Assembly: GCF_020991125.1 (NCBI RefSeq)
Contig: NZ_CP087715.1
Coordinates: 1,763,501 to 1,827,500 of the forward strand
Reading direction: 5' to 3'
DNA length: 64,000 nt
Source: Microbulbifer celer
GTDB lineage: Bacteria; Pseudomonadota; Gammaproteobacteria; Pseudomonadales; Cellvibrionaceae
The notes beneath the pieces were generated by a model. The model was not told the origin of the DNA. It did not search any database and was given only the letters and a program-made list of their open reading frames with translations. A program made the translations under genes and the position numbers. The number at the start of each line of letters is the position of its first letter. The first letter of the stretch is position 1. Below are positions 44,227 to 53,385 of this stretch, piece after piece.

Positions 44227-44270
44227 ACATACGACAAACCGGGACGGGATATTGTGGTGGTGCGCTATCA
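44227..44270 (+). pseudogene. Relic of a GNAT acetyltransferase C-terminus
   Basis: The bases encode TYDKPGRDIVVVRYQ, nearly the same as TYEKQGRDIVVMHYS at the end of the GNAT gene at 37565-38011, and the DNA matches closely over 44 bp. No upstream part of a GNAT gene is found, so only the 3' tip of a paralogue survives. Confidence 0.65.
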
Positions 44271-44283
44271 GCGCCGAGGGCAA

Positions 44284-45768
44284 CTAGATCACAAATAGAT
44301 CCATAAATGCATTCACCGGTGTTTCCTGCAAGATTTGCTGGTCTGTGCAGAGCATGAAGATATCTTTACAGCGCCGCGCTGGAAAGCGTGTCTCCAAATT
44401 GGCCCAGAACTTCTCTTCCAATAGCGGAATACCCATTTCCCTGCGATACCGGTGCCCCACCGGGTACTCCACTTCCACCTTTTCGGTAGCGGTTCCGTCG
44501 GTAAAAAATACCTGTAACGCATTGGCAATGGAGCGCTTGGTCGGATCCAGGTAATCGGCGGAGTACCCCGGTTCTTCCACCACCACCATCTTTTCCCGCA
44601 GCTGGTCTATTTCTGGATGGCGGCGGTGAAAGCTGTCGTCATAGTGTTCTGCCTGCAGACCGCCAAAGATGAGCGTCACCGCTGTCATGTACTGCAGGCA
44701 GTGATCGCGGTCGGCGGGATTGGCCAACGGGCCGGATTTGGAAATGATGCGGATAGCGGATTCATGGGTGGTGATCACGATGCGGTCGATTTCTCCCACT
44801 CGATCTTTCACCTGGGGATGCAGAATCACCGCAGCCTCGCAGGCAGTCTGCGCGTGAAACTCCGCGGGGAACGAGAGCTTGAACAGGATGTTTTCCATCA
44901 CATAGCTGCCGTAGCTCCGCGGGCACTGAAACTGGCGCTCGGATTCAGGCTTCAGTTTCTGATCCGCCACGGTCTTGCTGAACAATACATCGTAGAAGCC
45001 CCACTGCTTCGCGGTGAGCGCCCCGGGAATCCCAATTTCACCGCGCATGGTGATATCCGCCAACCGGACACCGCGACTGGTCGCGTCGCCGGCCGCCCAG
45101 GATTTGCGGGGGCCAGCATTGGGCGCATGACGGTAGGTGCGCAAAGCACCACCATCTACCCAAGCCTGGGACACGGCCGCCATCACCTGCTCTCGGTCAC
45201 CGCCCATCAACATTGTAGCGACCGCCGTAGAGGCCACCCTCACCAGCAGCACGTGGTCCAGCCCTACCCGATTGAAACTGTTCTGCAGCGCCAGCACGCC
45301 CTGAATCTCATGGGCACGGATCATGGCATCCAGCACATGTCGCATGGTGAACGGCGTCCCGCCTTCCGAGAGATGTTTCTGTGAGAGGTAATCGGTCACC
45401 GCCAGAATCGCACCCAGATTGTCCGATGGGTGCCCCCACTCCGCCGCCAGCCAGGTGTCGTTGTAATCCAGCCAGCGCACGCAGCAGCCGATATCCCAAG
45501 CGGCTTTCACCGGATCCAGCCGAAAATCTGTGCCCGGCACACGGGCACCGTGCGGCACCACCGTGCCTTCGGCAATCGGCCCCAGAAGTTTTCGGCATAC
45601 AGGAAATCGCAGCGCTAACAGGCCACAACCGAGGGTATCCATCAGGCAGTAGCGGGCGGTATCGAAGGCTTCTTCAGAAGTGATGCGGTAGTCGAGCACA
45701 TAGTCGGCAATGCTCCGAATTTCCTCATCATAGTCCGGGCGGATATTGCGGGTAACCGTATTTCCCAT
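44284..45768 (-). CDS. prpD: MmgE/PrpD family protein, 2-methylcitrate dehydratase-like
   Basis: 494 residues (E. coli PrpD 483), aligning throughout: the N-terminal helical domain with [10 protein letters not shown] and [19 protein letters not shown], and the substrate loop [23 protein letters not shown]. The family dehydrates 2-methylcitrate to 2-methyl-cis-aconitate in propionate catabolism. The usual prpB and prpC partners are not beside it, so it may serve a different route or act with distant genes. Confidence 0.88.
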   Translation of the reverse strand: MGNTVTRNIRPDYDEEIRSIADYVLDYRITSEEAFDTARYCLMDTLGCGLLALRFPVCRKLLGPIAEGTVVPHGARVPGTDFRLDPVKAAWDIGCCVRWLDYNDTWLAAEWGHPSDNLGAILAVTDYLSQKHLSEGGTPFTMRHVLDAMIRAHEIQGVLALQNSFNRVGLDHVLLVRVASTAVATMLMGGDREQVMAAVSQAWVDGGALRTYRHAPNAGPRKSWAAGDATSRGVRLADITMRGEIGIPGALTAKQWGFYDVLFSKTVADQKLKPESERQFQCPRSYGSYVMENILFKLSFPAEFHAQTACEAAVILHPQVKDRVGEIDRIVITTHESAIRIISKSGPLANPADRDHCLQYMTAVTLIFGGLQAEHYDDSFHRRHPEIDQLREKMVVVEEPGYSADYLDPTKRSIANALQVFFTDGTATEKVEVEYPVGHRYRREMGIPLLEEKFWANLETRFPARRCKDIFMLCTDQQILQETPVNAFMDLFVI

Positions 45769-46066
45769 GGCTGTGATTCCTGTTCGATTACTGCATCAAG
45801 AATAGCCATGGTAATCGCCAGATCCGAGATACACCGTACGGATGTCGCCGGCGGTACTTTCCATACCCTCTGTAGAAAAAAGCGACGGTTTCGCCAATCA
45901 GCTCCCACTTAGCCAAGTCATCAGACCTCAAAAATGGCGTAGGTTATTTTAACAAAGGGTATTTTATCCGCCATTTCTTCCGCGCTAACCATACGGCTTT
46001 ACGAAAGTGAACTAGCTTTAGGCGGAACAAAATTTTCCAGCAGCACTCACCACAGCCGAGGTTACT
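45769..46066. other. Divergent intergenic region, prpD / pilus operon
   Basis: 298 bp between divergent starts; it should hold both promoters. No strong sigma-70 pair or hairpin is evident. Confidence 0.35.
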
Positions 46067-46552
46067 GTGAATAAGAACAAGGCACTCACCCTGTTTGCGC
46101 TCTTGCTTTCGACACCGGTATTTTCTGCTACCGACGACACCACCTTCGAGGTCTCGATTACCATCGAGAACGATTGCACCATCTCCGTGAACGACTTGAA
46201 TTTCGGGACCGCCAACGACCTGACCCCATCCATTTCCGGTTCCTCCACCGGCTCAGTGACGTGCACCGGCCTGGCACCGGTTAGCGTTGCATTCAGCGCC
46301 GGGACTGGCGGCACCAGTACCTTTACCACCCGGCAGATGGACGATGGCACCAACACCATCGACTACAACCTCTACCGCGACGCAGCGAACACAGAGATCC
46401 TGGGCGATGGCAGCGGCGGTACCTTCACCATCGACTTCACCAGCACCGGTGGTGCCGACAGTTTTGATGTATACGGCCTTACCGGCCCCGGGCAAAACCC
46501 GAAGCCCGCCGGCACCTACAACTCTACGATCACCGCCACGGCAACCTTCTGA
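46067..46552 (+). CDS. Csu-type pilin, spore coat U domain
   Basis: 161 residues from a GTG with GAGG 5 nt upstream. Signal peptide 1-20 (ending FSA-T). The mature domain starts with a beta strand, a Cys pair (NDCTIS, VTCTG) and RQMDDGTNTIDYNLYRDAA, and ends GTYNSTITATATF: the spore-coat-U (SCPU) domain used by major pilins of archaic chaperone-usher (Csu) pili. It is the probable main shaft subunit. It leads the operon and is followed directly by the chaperone gene. Confidence 0.88.
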   Translation: MNKNKALTLFALLLSTPVFSATDDTTFEVSITIENDCTISVNDLNFGTANDLTPSISGSSTGSVTCTGLAPVSVAFSAGTGGTSTFTTRQMDDGTNTIDYNLYRDAANTEILGDGSGGTFTIDFTSTGGADSFDVYGLTGPGQNPKPAGTYNSTITATATF

Positions 46553-46553
46553 T

Positions 46554-47282
46554 ATGCGAGTAACGCGATACCTCCCTTTGTGGTGTGCGTTTCCCATCGC
46601 CCTGTTGTTCTGTCTCCCTGCCCTTGCCAAAGGGCAGCTGCAGGCCGGGCCGATACTGCTGCAGATTGGTGCAGGTGACAAGGCCTCACGCCTGCGACTC
46701 TCCAACAGCGGCGACGCGAAGTTGTCGGCCCAGGTACGGGTGTTCGCCTGGCAACAGGTGGACGGAAAGGATCAACTGACGGCGAGTGACGCGGTGGTGG
46801 CCAGCCCACCCATCGTGGAGCTGATGCCCGGCGCGGAGCAAATAGTGCGGCTCGTGCAGCTCGGGCCGCCCGCCGCGGGCAATGACCACAGCTTTAGGCT
46901 GGTAGTGGACGAACTGCCAACAGCAAACGGTGATGCGCATGGCCGGGTAAATGTGCGCATGCGCTACGTGTTACCCCTGTTTGTACGGGCTAAAGATGCC
47001 GCCGCCCCTAAACTTTCCTGCAGCGTACGCGACGACGCCGCGCTGCTGGAATGTGTCAACTCCGGAGGGCGTGCGGCCCAACTGGGAGCCAGCCAACTGA
47101 CGGATGATTCCGGGTGGACACTGCCGTTGAGTGCAGGCCTGTTCGGTTATGTGTTACCCGGTAGCCGCAGGGTCTGGCCGTTGCCAGAAAATTCTGTCTC
47201 TCCCGCTGCGGACCTCACGCGGGACGTGCGACTGGAAACACTGCTCAATGGCCAGCCCACCACGCTTCCGCTGCAACATTAA
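46554..47282 (+). CDS. Csu-type pilus chaperone
   Basis: 242 residues from ATG 46554, one base after the pilin stop; a longer frame upstream is only a shadow of the pilin gene. Signal peptide ends near ALA-K. The two-domain Ig-like chaperone fold shows SRLRLSNSGDAKLSAQVRVFAW, ASPPIVELMPGAEQIVRLV and VRMRYVLPLFVRA. It holds pilin subunits in the periplasm by donor-strand complementation and hands them to the usher. The end overlaps the usher start by about 35 bp. Confidence 0.88.
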   Translation: MRVTRYLPLWCAFPIALLFCLPALAKGQLQAGPILLQIGAGDKASRLRLSNSGDAKLSAQVRVFAWQQVDGKDQLTASDAVVASPPIVELMPGAEQIVRLVQLGPPAAGNDHSFRLVVDELPTANGDAHGRVNVRMRYVLPLFVRAKDAAAPKLSCSVRDDAALLECVNSGGRAAQLGASQLTDDSGWTLPLSAGLFGYVLPGSRRVWPLPENSVSPAADLTRDVRLETLLNGQPTTLPLQH

Positions 47283-49680
47283 TCTTTGTGGCCACCTCAC
47301 GAAACGCTCGCTTCTCTGCCTGCTCGCCGGCGCAATCGCCAGCACTGCAGAGGCGAGCCCGCCGCTCAATGGCGAACTGCTGGCCGCCGACGATGCCGAT
47401 GCATTTCTGCCCGCAGCGCCCCGCGAGCAGGATTTGTACTTGGAAGCATTTTATGGCGAAACCACCACCCGGCTGATTGTGCACGCGCGCCTTCGCGACG
47501 ATCGGCTTTTCGTGATCGCAGGCGATCTGCAAGAAATCGGAATGGAGCTGCCGGAGGAAAACCCCGCAAGCTGGATCGCGCTGGACTCCTTACCCGGGCT
47601 CGCCTACCGCTACGACATCCCCACCCAGTCGCTGATACTGCACGCGCCGCCCCACCTCCGCCAGGGCCAACACCTGGGCTACCGGCCGCCGCCACCGGTT
47701 GAAGTGCGCCGCGATCACGGACTGCTGTTCAGTTACGATTTTTACGGTCGCCAGTGGGAGGGGCGCAACAATACCTCTCTGGGCACTTCGCTGAACTGGT
47801 TCGGTCGCTATGGGAGCCTGCAGGTTTCCGGCGTCAGCCGCAGCGGAGATGAAAACGTCGGCTACCGCCGCCTGGACAGTTACTGGACCTACAGCGATCC
47901 GCAGCAATTGTGGACATGGACCGCCGGCGACCTGATCAGTGGCGGTCACAGCTGGAATCGCCCGGTGCGCATGGCGGGCCTCCAGTGGCGACGCAATTTC
48001 GGCGTGCGCCCGGACCTGATTACCCTGCCGGTACCGCGTTTCGACGGTAGCGCCGCGCTCCCCTCGACCGTGGAGCTGTATGTCAACAATATCCTCCAGT
48101 ACGACGATGCGGTGGACCCGGGTCCCTTCGTACTGGATGCCCTGCCCAGAATTGGCGGGGCCGGAATGGCCACACTGGTGGTGACCGATGCACTCGGGCG
48201 CACCACCGAAACCAGCGCACCCCTGTATGTAGACCACCGCCGCCTGGCGCCGGGCCTCAGTGACTTCAGCCTGGAGGCCGGGGTCCTGCGCACGAATTAC
48301 GAGGGCGGCTGGGACGACTACGGCGAGCATCCGGTGGCCAGTGCCAGCTGGTTGCAGGGTATCACCAGCGCCTTTACCTTCGAGGCACATGCCGAACTGG
48401 CAGAGGAACTCGGGGTCGGGGGAATCGGCGGCGTCTGGTCGCCGGGCAACCGCTGGGGCCTGGTGTCCGCCTCCCTCGCCTACAGCGACGGTCAGGGCCC
48501 CGGTGAGCGCGACAAATCCGGGCATCAGTACAGTCTCGGCTATCAGTGGATCGGACCCGTTGTCGGTTTCGACCTGCAGACCCTGCGCCGCTCCCGCGGT
48601 TATCGCGACCTGGCGGATCTGGATACCGACCGCACCCTGACCGAGCGCTGGCTCAATGCCCAGGACCGGGCCACCGCCTGGCTACAGGTGGGCCGCGGCA
48701 GCCTGGCCTACAGCTACCTGCGTCGACGCGACCACCGCGACCAATTGTTGCCGCGGGAATTTTTCAGCACCCACAGCCTGAGCTGGACGCAGAATATCGG
48801 CCGGCGGTTATCGATCTCCGCTGCCCTGTTCAACGACGATGAAAACGGCTCCGGTGGCAGCCTCACCTTCAGCATTCCGCTGCAACATCTGGCCTACGCA
48901 TCAGTGGGCGTGCAACGCCGCAGTGGTGGCGATAACGAACCGAAAGCCCAACTCCGGCGCACCGCCCCGTATGACGGCGGCTGGGGCTGGTGGCTACAGG
49001 GGGGCGACGCCGATGGCGACTACGGACAGGCCGCAGTGGAAACCCGCGGCCGTTATCTGGAAGCGCGCGCGGGCGTCGACTGGGATCGCGGCGAGCGCGG
49101 TTACTTTCTCGAAGCCGGCGGCAGCGTCGCCGTCATGGACGGGCAGCTGATCGCCAGCCGCCGCATCCACGATGCCTTCGCACTGGTCTACACCGGCGTC
49201 GAGGACATGCCCGTGCTGAGTGAAAATCGCCTCTATGGACACACGGATGACGAAGGCTATCTACTGATTCCCGACCTGCGCGGCTGGCAACACAACCGCA
49301 TCGGCATCGACCCGGATCAACTGGCGGCAAATTATCGGGTCGACGAGCTGGAGCAGTTCGCGGTCCCCGCCGATCACGCGGGTCAGTTTGTGGTGTTCCC
49401 GGTAGCGCGATTGCAACCCGCGATTATTACCCTTCTCGACCGATCCAGTCGTACACTGGATGCCGGTAGCGACGCAACCCTGTATCAAGACAATTCAAGC
49501 CGCGCACTTCCCGTGGGTTTTGATGGTGAAGTCTATCTAGAGGATATTTCTGGTGGCGCGCGTATCGAGGTGCGGCAGCGCGCACTCGTCTGCAACTATG
49601 TCGTCAGCCCGAATATTGAATCGGCATCGGCCTTCACGCGCCTGCGGCTGTTGCCAGATGAATGTATGGAGACACCGTGA
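47248..49680 (+). CDS. Outer-membrane usher of Csu-type pili
   Basis: About 810 residues from ATG 47248; the frame extends upstream but the signal peptide (LTKRSLLCLLAGAIASTAEA) sits just after this start. N-terminal periplasmic domain, then a long beta-barrel (from about 150 to 650) with the plug region (LPSTVELYVNNI, GPFVLDALPRIGGAG), and two small C-terminal domains. It forms the pore through which the pilus is assembled. The gene is of FimD/PapC fold and archaic class, matching the SCPU-type pilins on either side. Confidence 0.92.
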   Translation: MASPPRFRCNINLCGHLTKRSLLCLLAGAIASTAEASPPLNGELLAADDADAFLPAAPREQDLYLEAFYGETTTRLIVHARLRDDRLFVIAGDLQEIGMELPEENPASWIALDSLPGLAYRYDIPTQSLILHAPPHLRQGQHLGYRPPPPVEVRRDHGLLFSYDFYGRQWEGRNNTSLGTSLNWFGRYGSLQVSGVSRSGDENVGYRRLDSYWTYSDPQQLWTWTAGDLISGGHSWNRPVRMAGLQWRRNFGVRPDLITLPVPRFDGSAALPSTVELYVNNILQYDDAVDPGPFVLDALPRIGGAGMATLVVTDALGRTTETSAPLYVDHRRLAPGLSDFSLEAGVLRTNYEGGWDDYGEHPVASASWLQGITSAFTFEAHAELAEELGVGGIGGVWSPGNRWGLVSASLAYSDGQGPGERDKSGHQYSLGYQWIGPVVGFDLQTLRRSRGYRDLADLDTDRTLTERWLNAQDRATAWLQVGRGSLAYSYLRRRDHRDQLLPREFFSTHSLSWTQNIGRRLSISAALFNDDENGSGGSLTFSIPLQHLAYASVGVQRRSGGDNEPKAQLRRTAPYDGGWGWWLQGGDADGDYGQAAVETRGRYLEARAGVDWDRGERGYFLEAGGSVAVMDGQLIASRRIHDAFALVYTGVEDMPVLSENRLYGHTDDEGYLLIPDLRGWQHNRIGIDPDQLAANYRVDELEQFAVPADHAGQFVVFPVARLQPAIITLLDRSSRTLDAGSDATLYQDNSSRALPVGFDGEVYLEDISGGARIEVRQRALVCNYVVSPNIESASAFTRLRLLPDECMETP

Positions 49681-50588
49681 TGGCGAGGCGTGCTCTGTTA
49701 CTGTTTTTTTTAATGGGAGTAGGAAGCGCCTGGGGACAGGCATGCAACTACACGGTGGCACCGGTGCTGGATTTCGGCACTATCGCCGGCTTGCCAACCC
49801 CCGAGGTCGATGTGAGTGCGAGCATCACCGTCCAGTGCCCAACACTAAGCAACCTTTTATTGCGGCGCGTATGCGTTAGCCTGCCAATTGGCAGCGGAGG
49901 AATATCCATCGCCGACAGGCGTATGACCAGTGGCGCATTCGACGTCCAGTATCAGTTATTTCGCGACGCCGCGCGCACTCTGGTGTGGGGAAATGTCGCT
50001 GGCGGCCAGCAGCGAATCCTGGAGTTTCCACTGCTCGGTGGCACATTGGTGGCGACGGTATACGGGCGACTGTTTGCGGGACAAACCGGTAAACCGGTTG
50101 GATCCTACCAGTCAATACTGAGCGGTATCGAAGTGCGCGAAGGCTCAACCCTGGAAAGCTGCGCTTCGATGGGCAATGTATACAGCCTCCCCGATACCAT
50201 GACCCCGCAATTACAGATCGAACCGAACTGCACCATATCCGCGAGCCCGCTCGAATTCGGCACCGTCACCAACATCACACAGACAGACGCCAGCAGCAAT
50301 CTGTCGGTGACCTGCACATTGAATGGGGCCTACACCGTCGCGCTGGATGGCGGCAACAACGGCGACATCAACGACCGCAAGATGCAGCTGGGCCCGGACA
50401 CCATCGACTACCAGCTCTACCAGGATGCCGCGCGTACACAGACGTGGGGCGACACCCCCGCTACATTGGTGGGCGGTACCGGCAACGGCGCCGCCCAGTC
50501 ACTCACCGTGTATGGCCGGGTTCCGTTACAGAGCGCAAAGCCCCCCGGCACCTATCAAGACACCATTACCGCAACCGTGACCTTCTGA
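49680..50588 (+). CDS. Csu-type two-domain tip adhesin
   Basis: 302 residues; the ATG overlaps the usher stop (TGATG). Signal peptide 1-20 (SAWGQ). It contains two SCPU-like domains: the first about 21-160 (CNYTVAPVLDFG, ADRRMTSGAFDVQYQLFRDAA) and the second about 185-302 (PNCTISASPLEFGT, DRKMQLGPDTIDYQLYQDAA), ending GTYQDTITATVTF. Two-domain subunits cap Csu pili and bind surfaces. The last 170 bp of this gene reappear, frameshifted, at 52153-52331. Confidence 0.85.
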   Translation: MARRALLLFFLMGVGSAWGQACNYTVAPVLDFGTIAGLPTPEVDVSASITVQCPTLSNLLLRRVCVSLPIGSGGISIADRRMTSGAFDVQYQLFRDAARTLVWGNVAGGQQRILEFPLLGGTLVATVYGRLFAGQTGKPVGSYQSILSGIEVREGSTLESCASMGNVYSLPDTMTPQLQIEPNCTISASPLEFGTVTNITQTDASSNLSVTCTLNGAYTVALDGGNNGDINDRKMQLGPDTIDYQLYQDAARTQTWGDTPATLVGGTGNGAAQSLTVYGRVPLQSAKPPGTYQDTITATVTF

Positions 50589-50623
50589 ATTACGAGAGAT
50601 AAACGCACCAGCCAATACTGTTG

Positions 50624-50842
50624 CTACAGCTTTATCTCAATATCGGCAATCACCGCATTGGCCACATCGCGCGCAGTTTCGATATCGTCGGCCCGCGCCA
50701 GGGCGACACCTAACGGGCGTTTGTCGGATACTTCCGGTTTACCGAACAGGCGTAGCTGCGTATCGGGGCGGTTCGATATTTGCCCCCCGCCCTTCCAGCT
50801 CGGCCAGAGGTCGGTAGCGATGGCCTCGATCTCCGGCACCAC
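50624..50842 (-). pseudogene. purT: purT 3' remnant
   Basis: The frame ends with [29 protein letters not shown] and a short tail, which is the C-terminus of formate-dependent phosphoribosylglycinamide formyltransferase (PurT, about 390 aa). Upstream, in another frame, comes [11 protein letters not shown], which fits the preceding PurT segment, so a frameshift is present. All of the ATP-grasp core is missing. It is a relic downstream of the pilus operon; whether an intact purT exists elsewhere cannot be seen. Confidence 0.7.
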
Positions 50843-50900
50843 TGCGCAGAGATATCATCAGCGACCGATTATCCTATCAAACCGGCCACAGTTCATCGCC

Positions 50901-51746
50901 CTACTCGTCCCAAGCCGGCGCCATGCGCTCGGCCTGCTCTTCGCGAACGTCATCGATAACGGCCATCAGGTCGTCGACGTCGGCACTGGTGGTGTCATGC
51001 TCGAAATGCCCGGTAAGGGGGCTATCCGGGTGCAATCTACCCGCCTCATAAAGTGCCCAGATCTCTTTACCGTATTCGGTAGTCAACAGCTCCGGGGCGA
51101 AGCGGCCGAAATACGCGCGCATATTGTCGACATCGCGCTCCAGCATCATCGCCGCGCTGTTATTGCCGGCCGCATCCACTGCCTGGGGTAAATCGATGAT
51201 CACCGGGCCGTGGTGATCCAGCAGAACGTTGAACTCAGAAAGGTCGCCATGAACCAGACCGGCACACAGCATGCGCACCACGTCGGCAATCACCTGGCCG
51301 TGGTAATCGCGGGCCTGCTCCGCGCTCAGTGTAACGTCATCCAGCCGCGGAGCGGCATAGCCCTCGCCGTCCGCCACCAGCTCCATCAGCAGCACGCCAT
51401 CGACAAAGCCGTGAGGCTGGGGAACGCGCACGCCGGCCGACGCCAGCCGATACAGGGCATCCACCTCGGCATTCAGCCAGGCCTGTTCCTGCTCTTTCTG
51501 GCCATAGCGGGTCTTCTTCGACATCGCCCGCGCGCGGCGGCTGTTACGCCCCTTGCGGCCCTCCTGGTACTGCACCGCCTGTTTGAAGCTGCGCTTCCTG
51601 GCCTCCTTGAAAACCTTGGCACAGCGCAAGTCATCGCCGCAGCGCACCACATACACCTGCGCTTCCTTACCGCTCATCAACTGGACGACGACCTCATCGA
51701 TCATGCCGTCGTCGACCAGCGGTTGTAATCTCTTGGGTACTTTCAT
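50901..51746 (-). CDS. RIO-type serine/threonine kinase
   Basis: 281 residues. The ATP-binding lysine is in RCAKVFKEA, the catalytic loop is LVHGDLSEFNVLL and the metal-binding motif is VIIDLPQAVD, all RIO-kinase type. Bacterial RIO kinases of this group (about 280 aa) are common in gammaproteobacteria and of unknown target; the archaeal and eukaryotic homologues act in ribosome assembly. It is flanked by relics on both sides, but appears intact. Confidence 0.9.
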   Translation of the reverse strand: MKVPKRLQPLVDDGMIDEVVVQLMSGKEAQVYVVRCGDDLRCAKVFKEARKRSFKQAVQYQEGRKGRNSRRARAMSKKTRYGQKEQEQAWLNAEVDALYRLASAGVRVPQPHGFVDGVLLMELVADGEGYAAPRLDDVTLSAEQARDYHGQVIADVVRMLCAGLVHGDLSEFNVLLDHHGPVIIDLPQAVDAAGNNSAAMMLERDVDNMRAYFGRFAPELLTTEYGKEIWALYEAGRLHPDSPLTGHFEHDTTSADVDDLMAVIDDVREEQAERMAPAWDE

Positions 51747-51790
51747 GGTTGCTGGTAATCAGCCCTCTCTGGTTCGGGTTTTGTTGGAGG

Positions 51791-51885
51791 TCGCCGCACA
51801 CGCCGCGGTATTGCATTGCTCGGGCATGGCTCGAGGGCTGCCAGGGTAGACCTCGGTGGTGGTATTGTAGGGAGCGTTGGTGACC
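51791..51885 (-). pseudogene. M14 peptidase relic A (C-terminal part)
   Basis: On the minus strand it encodes SITNAPYNTTTEVYPGSPRAMPEQCNTA, closely matching the C-terminal end of the intact M14 gene (56921-57853; the corresponding DNA is about 56955-57060). A roughly 12-bp deletion and loss of the rest of the gene show it is dead. Confidence 0.8.
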
Positions 51886-52152
51886 GAGTCGAACTGGATA
51901 GATAGGTGGGGTTTTGGCTCCAGACATTGAGACCATCTAAGAGCTGGTTTAGATCGCGACCAGTGCGCTGTTGATAGATAAAGCGTAAGCGCCGTTAGCG
52001 TGTCGGCCTCACCGATCCGATCCAGCACGTTGCTGATGTGCCGGTACCCATGGTCACGATAGCCCGCCAGTTAAGGACACCGGTTCAGGATGTATTCCAT
52101 CGCGATGCGCATCAGCGAGCCCTTCATCACCTTGCCGACCTGTTTGTCGGTG
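51886..52152. other. Unassigned sequence between relics
   Basis: About 270 bp of GC-rich sequence between relic A and the duplicated csu tip fragment. Short frames on the minus strand read, for example, GYRHISNVLDRIGEADTLTA, but no family is recognised and stops interrupt them. It is probably a further decayed gene. Confidence 0.4.
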
Positions 52153-52331
52153 ATATGGCGCGATACCCCCGGTACATTGGTGGGCGGTACCGGCAACGGC
52201 GCCGCCCAGTCACTCACCGTGTATGGCCGGGTCCCCATTACAGAGCGCAAAGCCTCCCGGCACCTATCAAGACACTATTACCGCAACCGTGACCTTCTGA
52301 ATCACGAGCGATAAACGCACCAGTCAATGCT
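52153..52331 (+). pseudogene. Duplicated 3' end of the csu tip adhesin gene
   Basis: About 175 bp nearly identical to 50443-50620 (end of the tip-adhesin gene plus about 30 bp of its downstream flank). A one-base insertion (CCCCATTACAG against CCGTTACAG) breaks the frame. The copy is in the same orientation 1.7 kb away, so the RIO kinase and two relics lie within a direct repeat. Confidence 0.88.
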
Positions 52332-52410
52332 GCACTCTTTACTTTCTGGACTGCGTCAGCGCCAATAGAGAACAAGCTTAGAAACTCCGCCCCTTAATCA
52401 ACCACTCTAC

Positions 52411-53001
52411 TTAAACGGGACTGGAAATTGATGAAATGCTACCGGCATTATATCGATACACATTGGCGTTATGAAATGTGCTCAATTTAATCATATACTG
52501 ATGGGTTCTCTGACCGGTATTCCCGTCATAAATCCTTTCATAACAGATCTCCCAAGAAATATTCGGATAACGCTCAGCGAGAAATTTAAGTTTCGCACCA
52601 CAGCCTGATGGAACAAATACATCTTCGTTATCTAGGTTGATTTGCATAGCTGAAGATCTATCACATGGGATGAGAGAAATGAACATCTCAACTTTCGAGA
52701 CACTCTCAAACTTATGCATAGAACGTAGAAAAATCTCTTCGGCATGACCACCACCCTGGTGTCTATGAGGCCGAGTTATTCTATTATTTTTTGCTTTTCC
52801 TTTAACCGCCTCCTTTATACCACCAAACCCAGTACGCATAGGTGTCTGATGGGCCATCGAGAAAAGATTCCCCATACTCCGGTTGCTGCTATTCAGGCGA
52901 TAGATCAGAAACTCCGTATCCCCTTGAATTTGTTGCCTATATGAATTGCAGGCATTCAAAGCCTTTTGAAACTCGTTAGTTAAGTGCATGGCAAATGACA
53001 T
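52411..53001 (-). CDS. Putative deaminase-fold protein (stand-alone)
   Basis: 196 residues, AT-rich codon use unlike the core. GGGHAEEIFLRS (His86, Glu88) followed by MFISLIPC (Cys113) and SGCGAKLKFLAERYP (Cys134), then ISWEICYERIYDG, matches the zinc-dependent nucleotide/nucleic-acid deaminase fold: HxE motif, then a PC motif with the two metal Cys separated by a long insert, an arrangement seen in some bacterial toxin-type deaminases. There is no signal peptide and no secretion or immunity domain. No immunity-like gene adjoins it. It may be a solitary effector, a defence enzyme or a metabolic deaminase. The fold call is an inference from motifs. Confidence 0.55.
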   Translation of the reverse strand: MSFAMHLTNEFQKALNACNSYRQQIQGDTEFLIYRLNSSNRSMGNLFSMAHQTPMRTGFGGIKEAVKGKAKNNRITRPHRHQGGGHAEEIFLRSMHKFESVSKVEMFISLIPCDRSSAMQINLDNEDVFVPSGCGAKLKFLAERYPNISWEICYERIYDGNTGQRTHQYMIKLSTFHNANVYRYNAGSISSISSPV

Positions 53002-53240
53002 AAAGCCGCCCCCTACATTCCGATGTGCGAGTTAAAATATCTCACAAAAAGATCATATGTGTGACGACACTTGTGCCAAATACATGTTCGCATCGCAGAA
53101 TTTAACCTGCAGAACACAAAAAACTATTTCGCATCAACCCATGGCGCATCAAAGAACGCGCGCTCTGATTTTTAATGGTTTTGGTAGCAGTATCGTATGC
53201 CCTATGTATCAAGGTAGTTATCCACAGCGACAATCATCCT
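53002..53240. other. AT-rich gap without recognisable genes
   Basis: About 240 bp upstream of the deaminase-like gene, holding its promoter and the junction with M14 relic B. No ORF or hairpin of note. Confidence 0.35.
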
Positions 53241-53381
53241 GACCACAGGGTGATCTCGTTAATGTCATCGGTCGGGGCAATATGTATGACCTTCTCCATC
53301 GCTACGTCCACTGCTTTCTGGAACTCGGGTTTCGGGTTCTTGCCATCACCGCCGAAACAAAACCCATCAAGAAACCACCCA
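53241..53381 (-). pseudogene. M14 peptidase relic B (middle part)
   Basis: The DNA resembles 57113-57260 of the intact M14 gene (for example TCGGTCGGGGCAATATG against TCGGCCGGGGCGATATG) at roughly 70% by eye, in the same orientation. It picks up almost where relic A stops in the gene, although 1.35 kb separates them here. No open frame is left. Confidence 0.75.
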
Positions 53382-53385
53382 TTGT

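Noticed and set aside
46287..46553. N-terminal extension of the pilus chaperone
   Set aside because: It reads the pilin gene in another frame; the signal peptide starts at ATG 46554.
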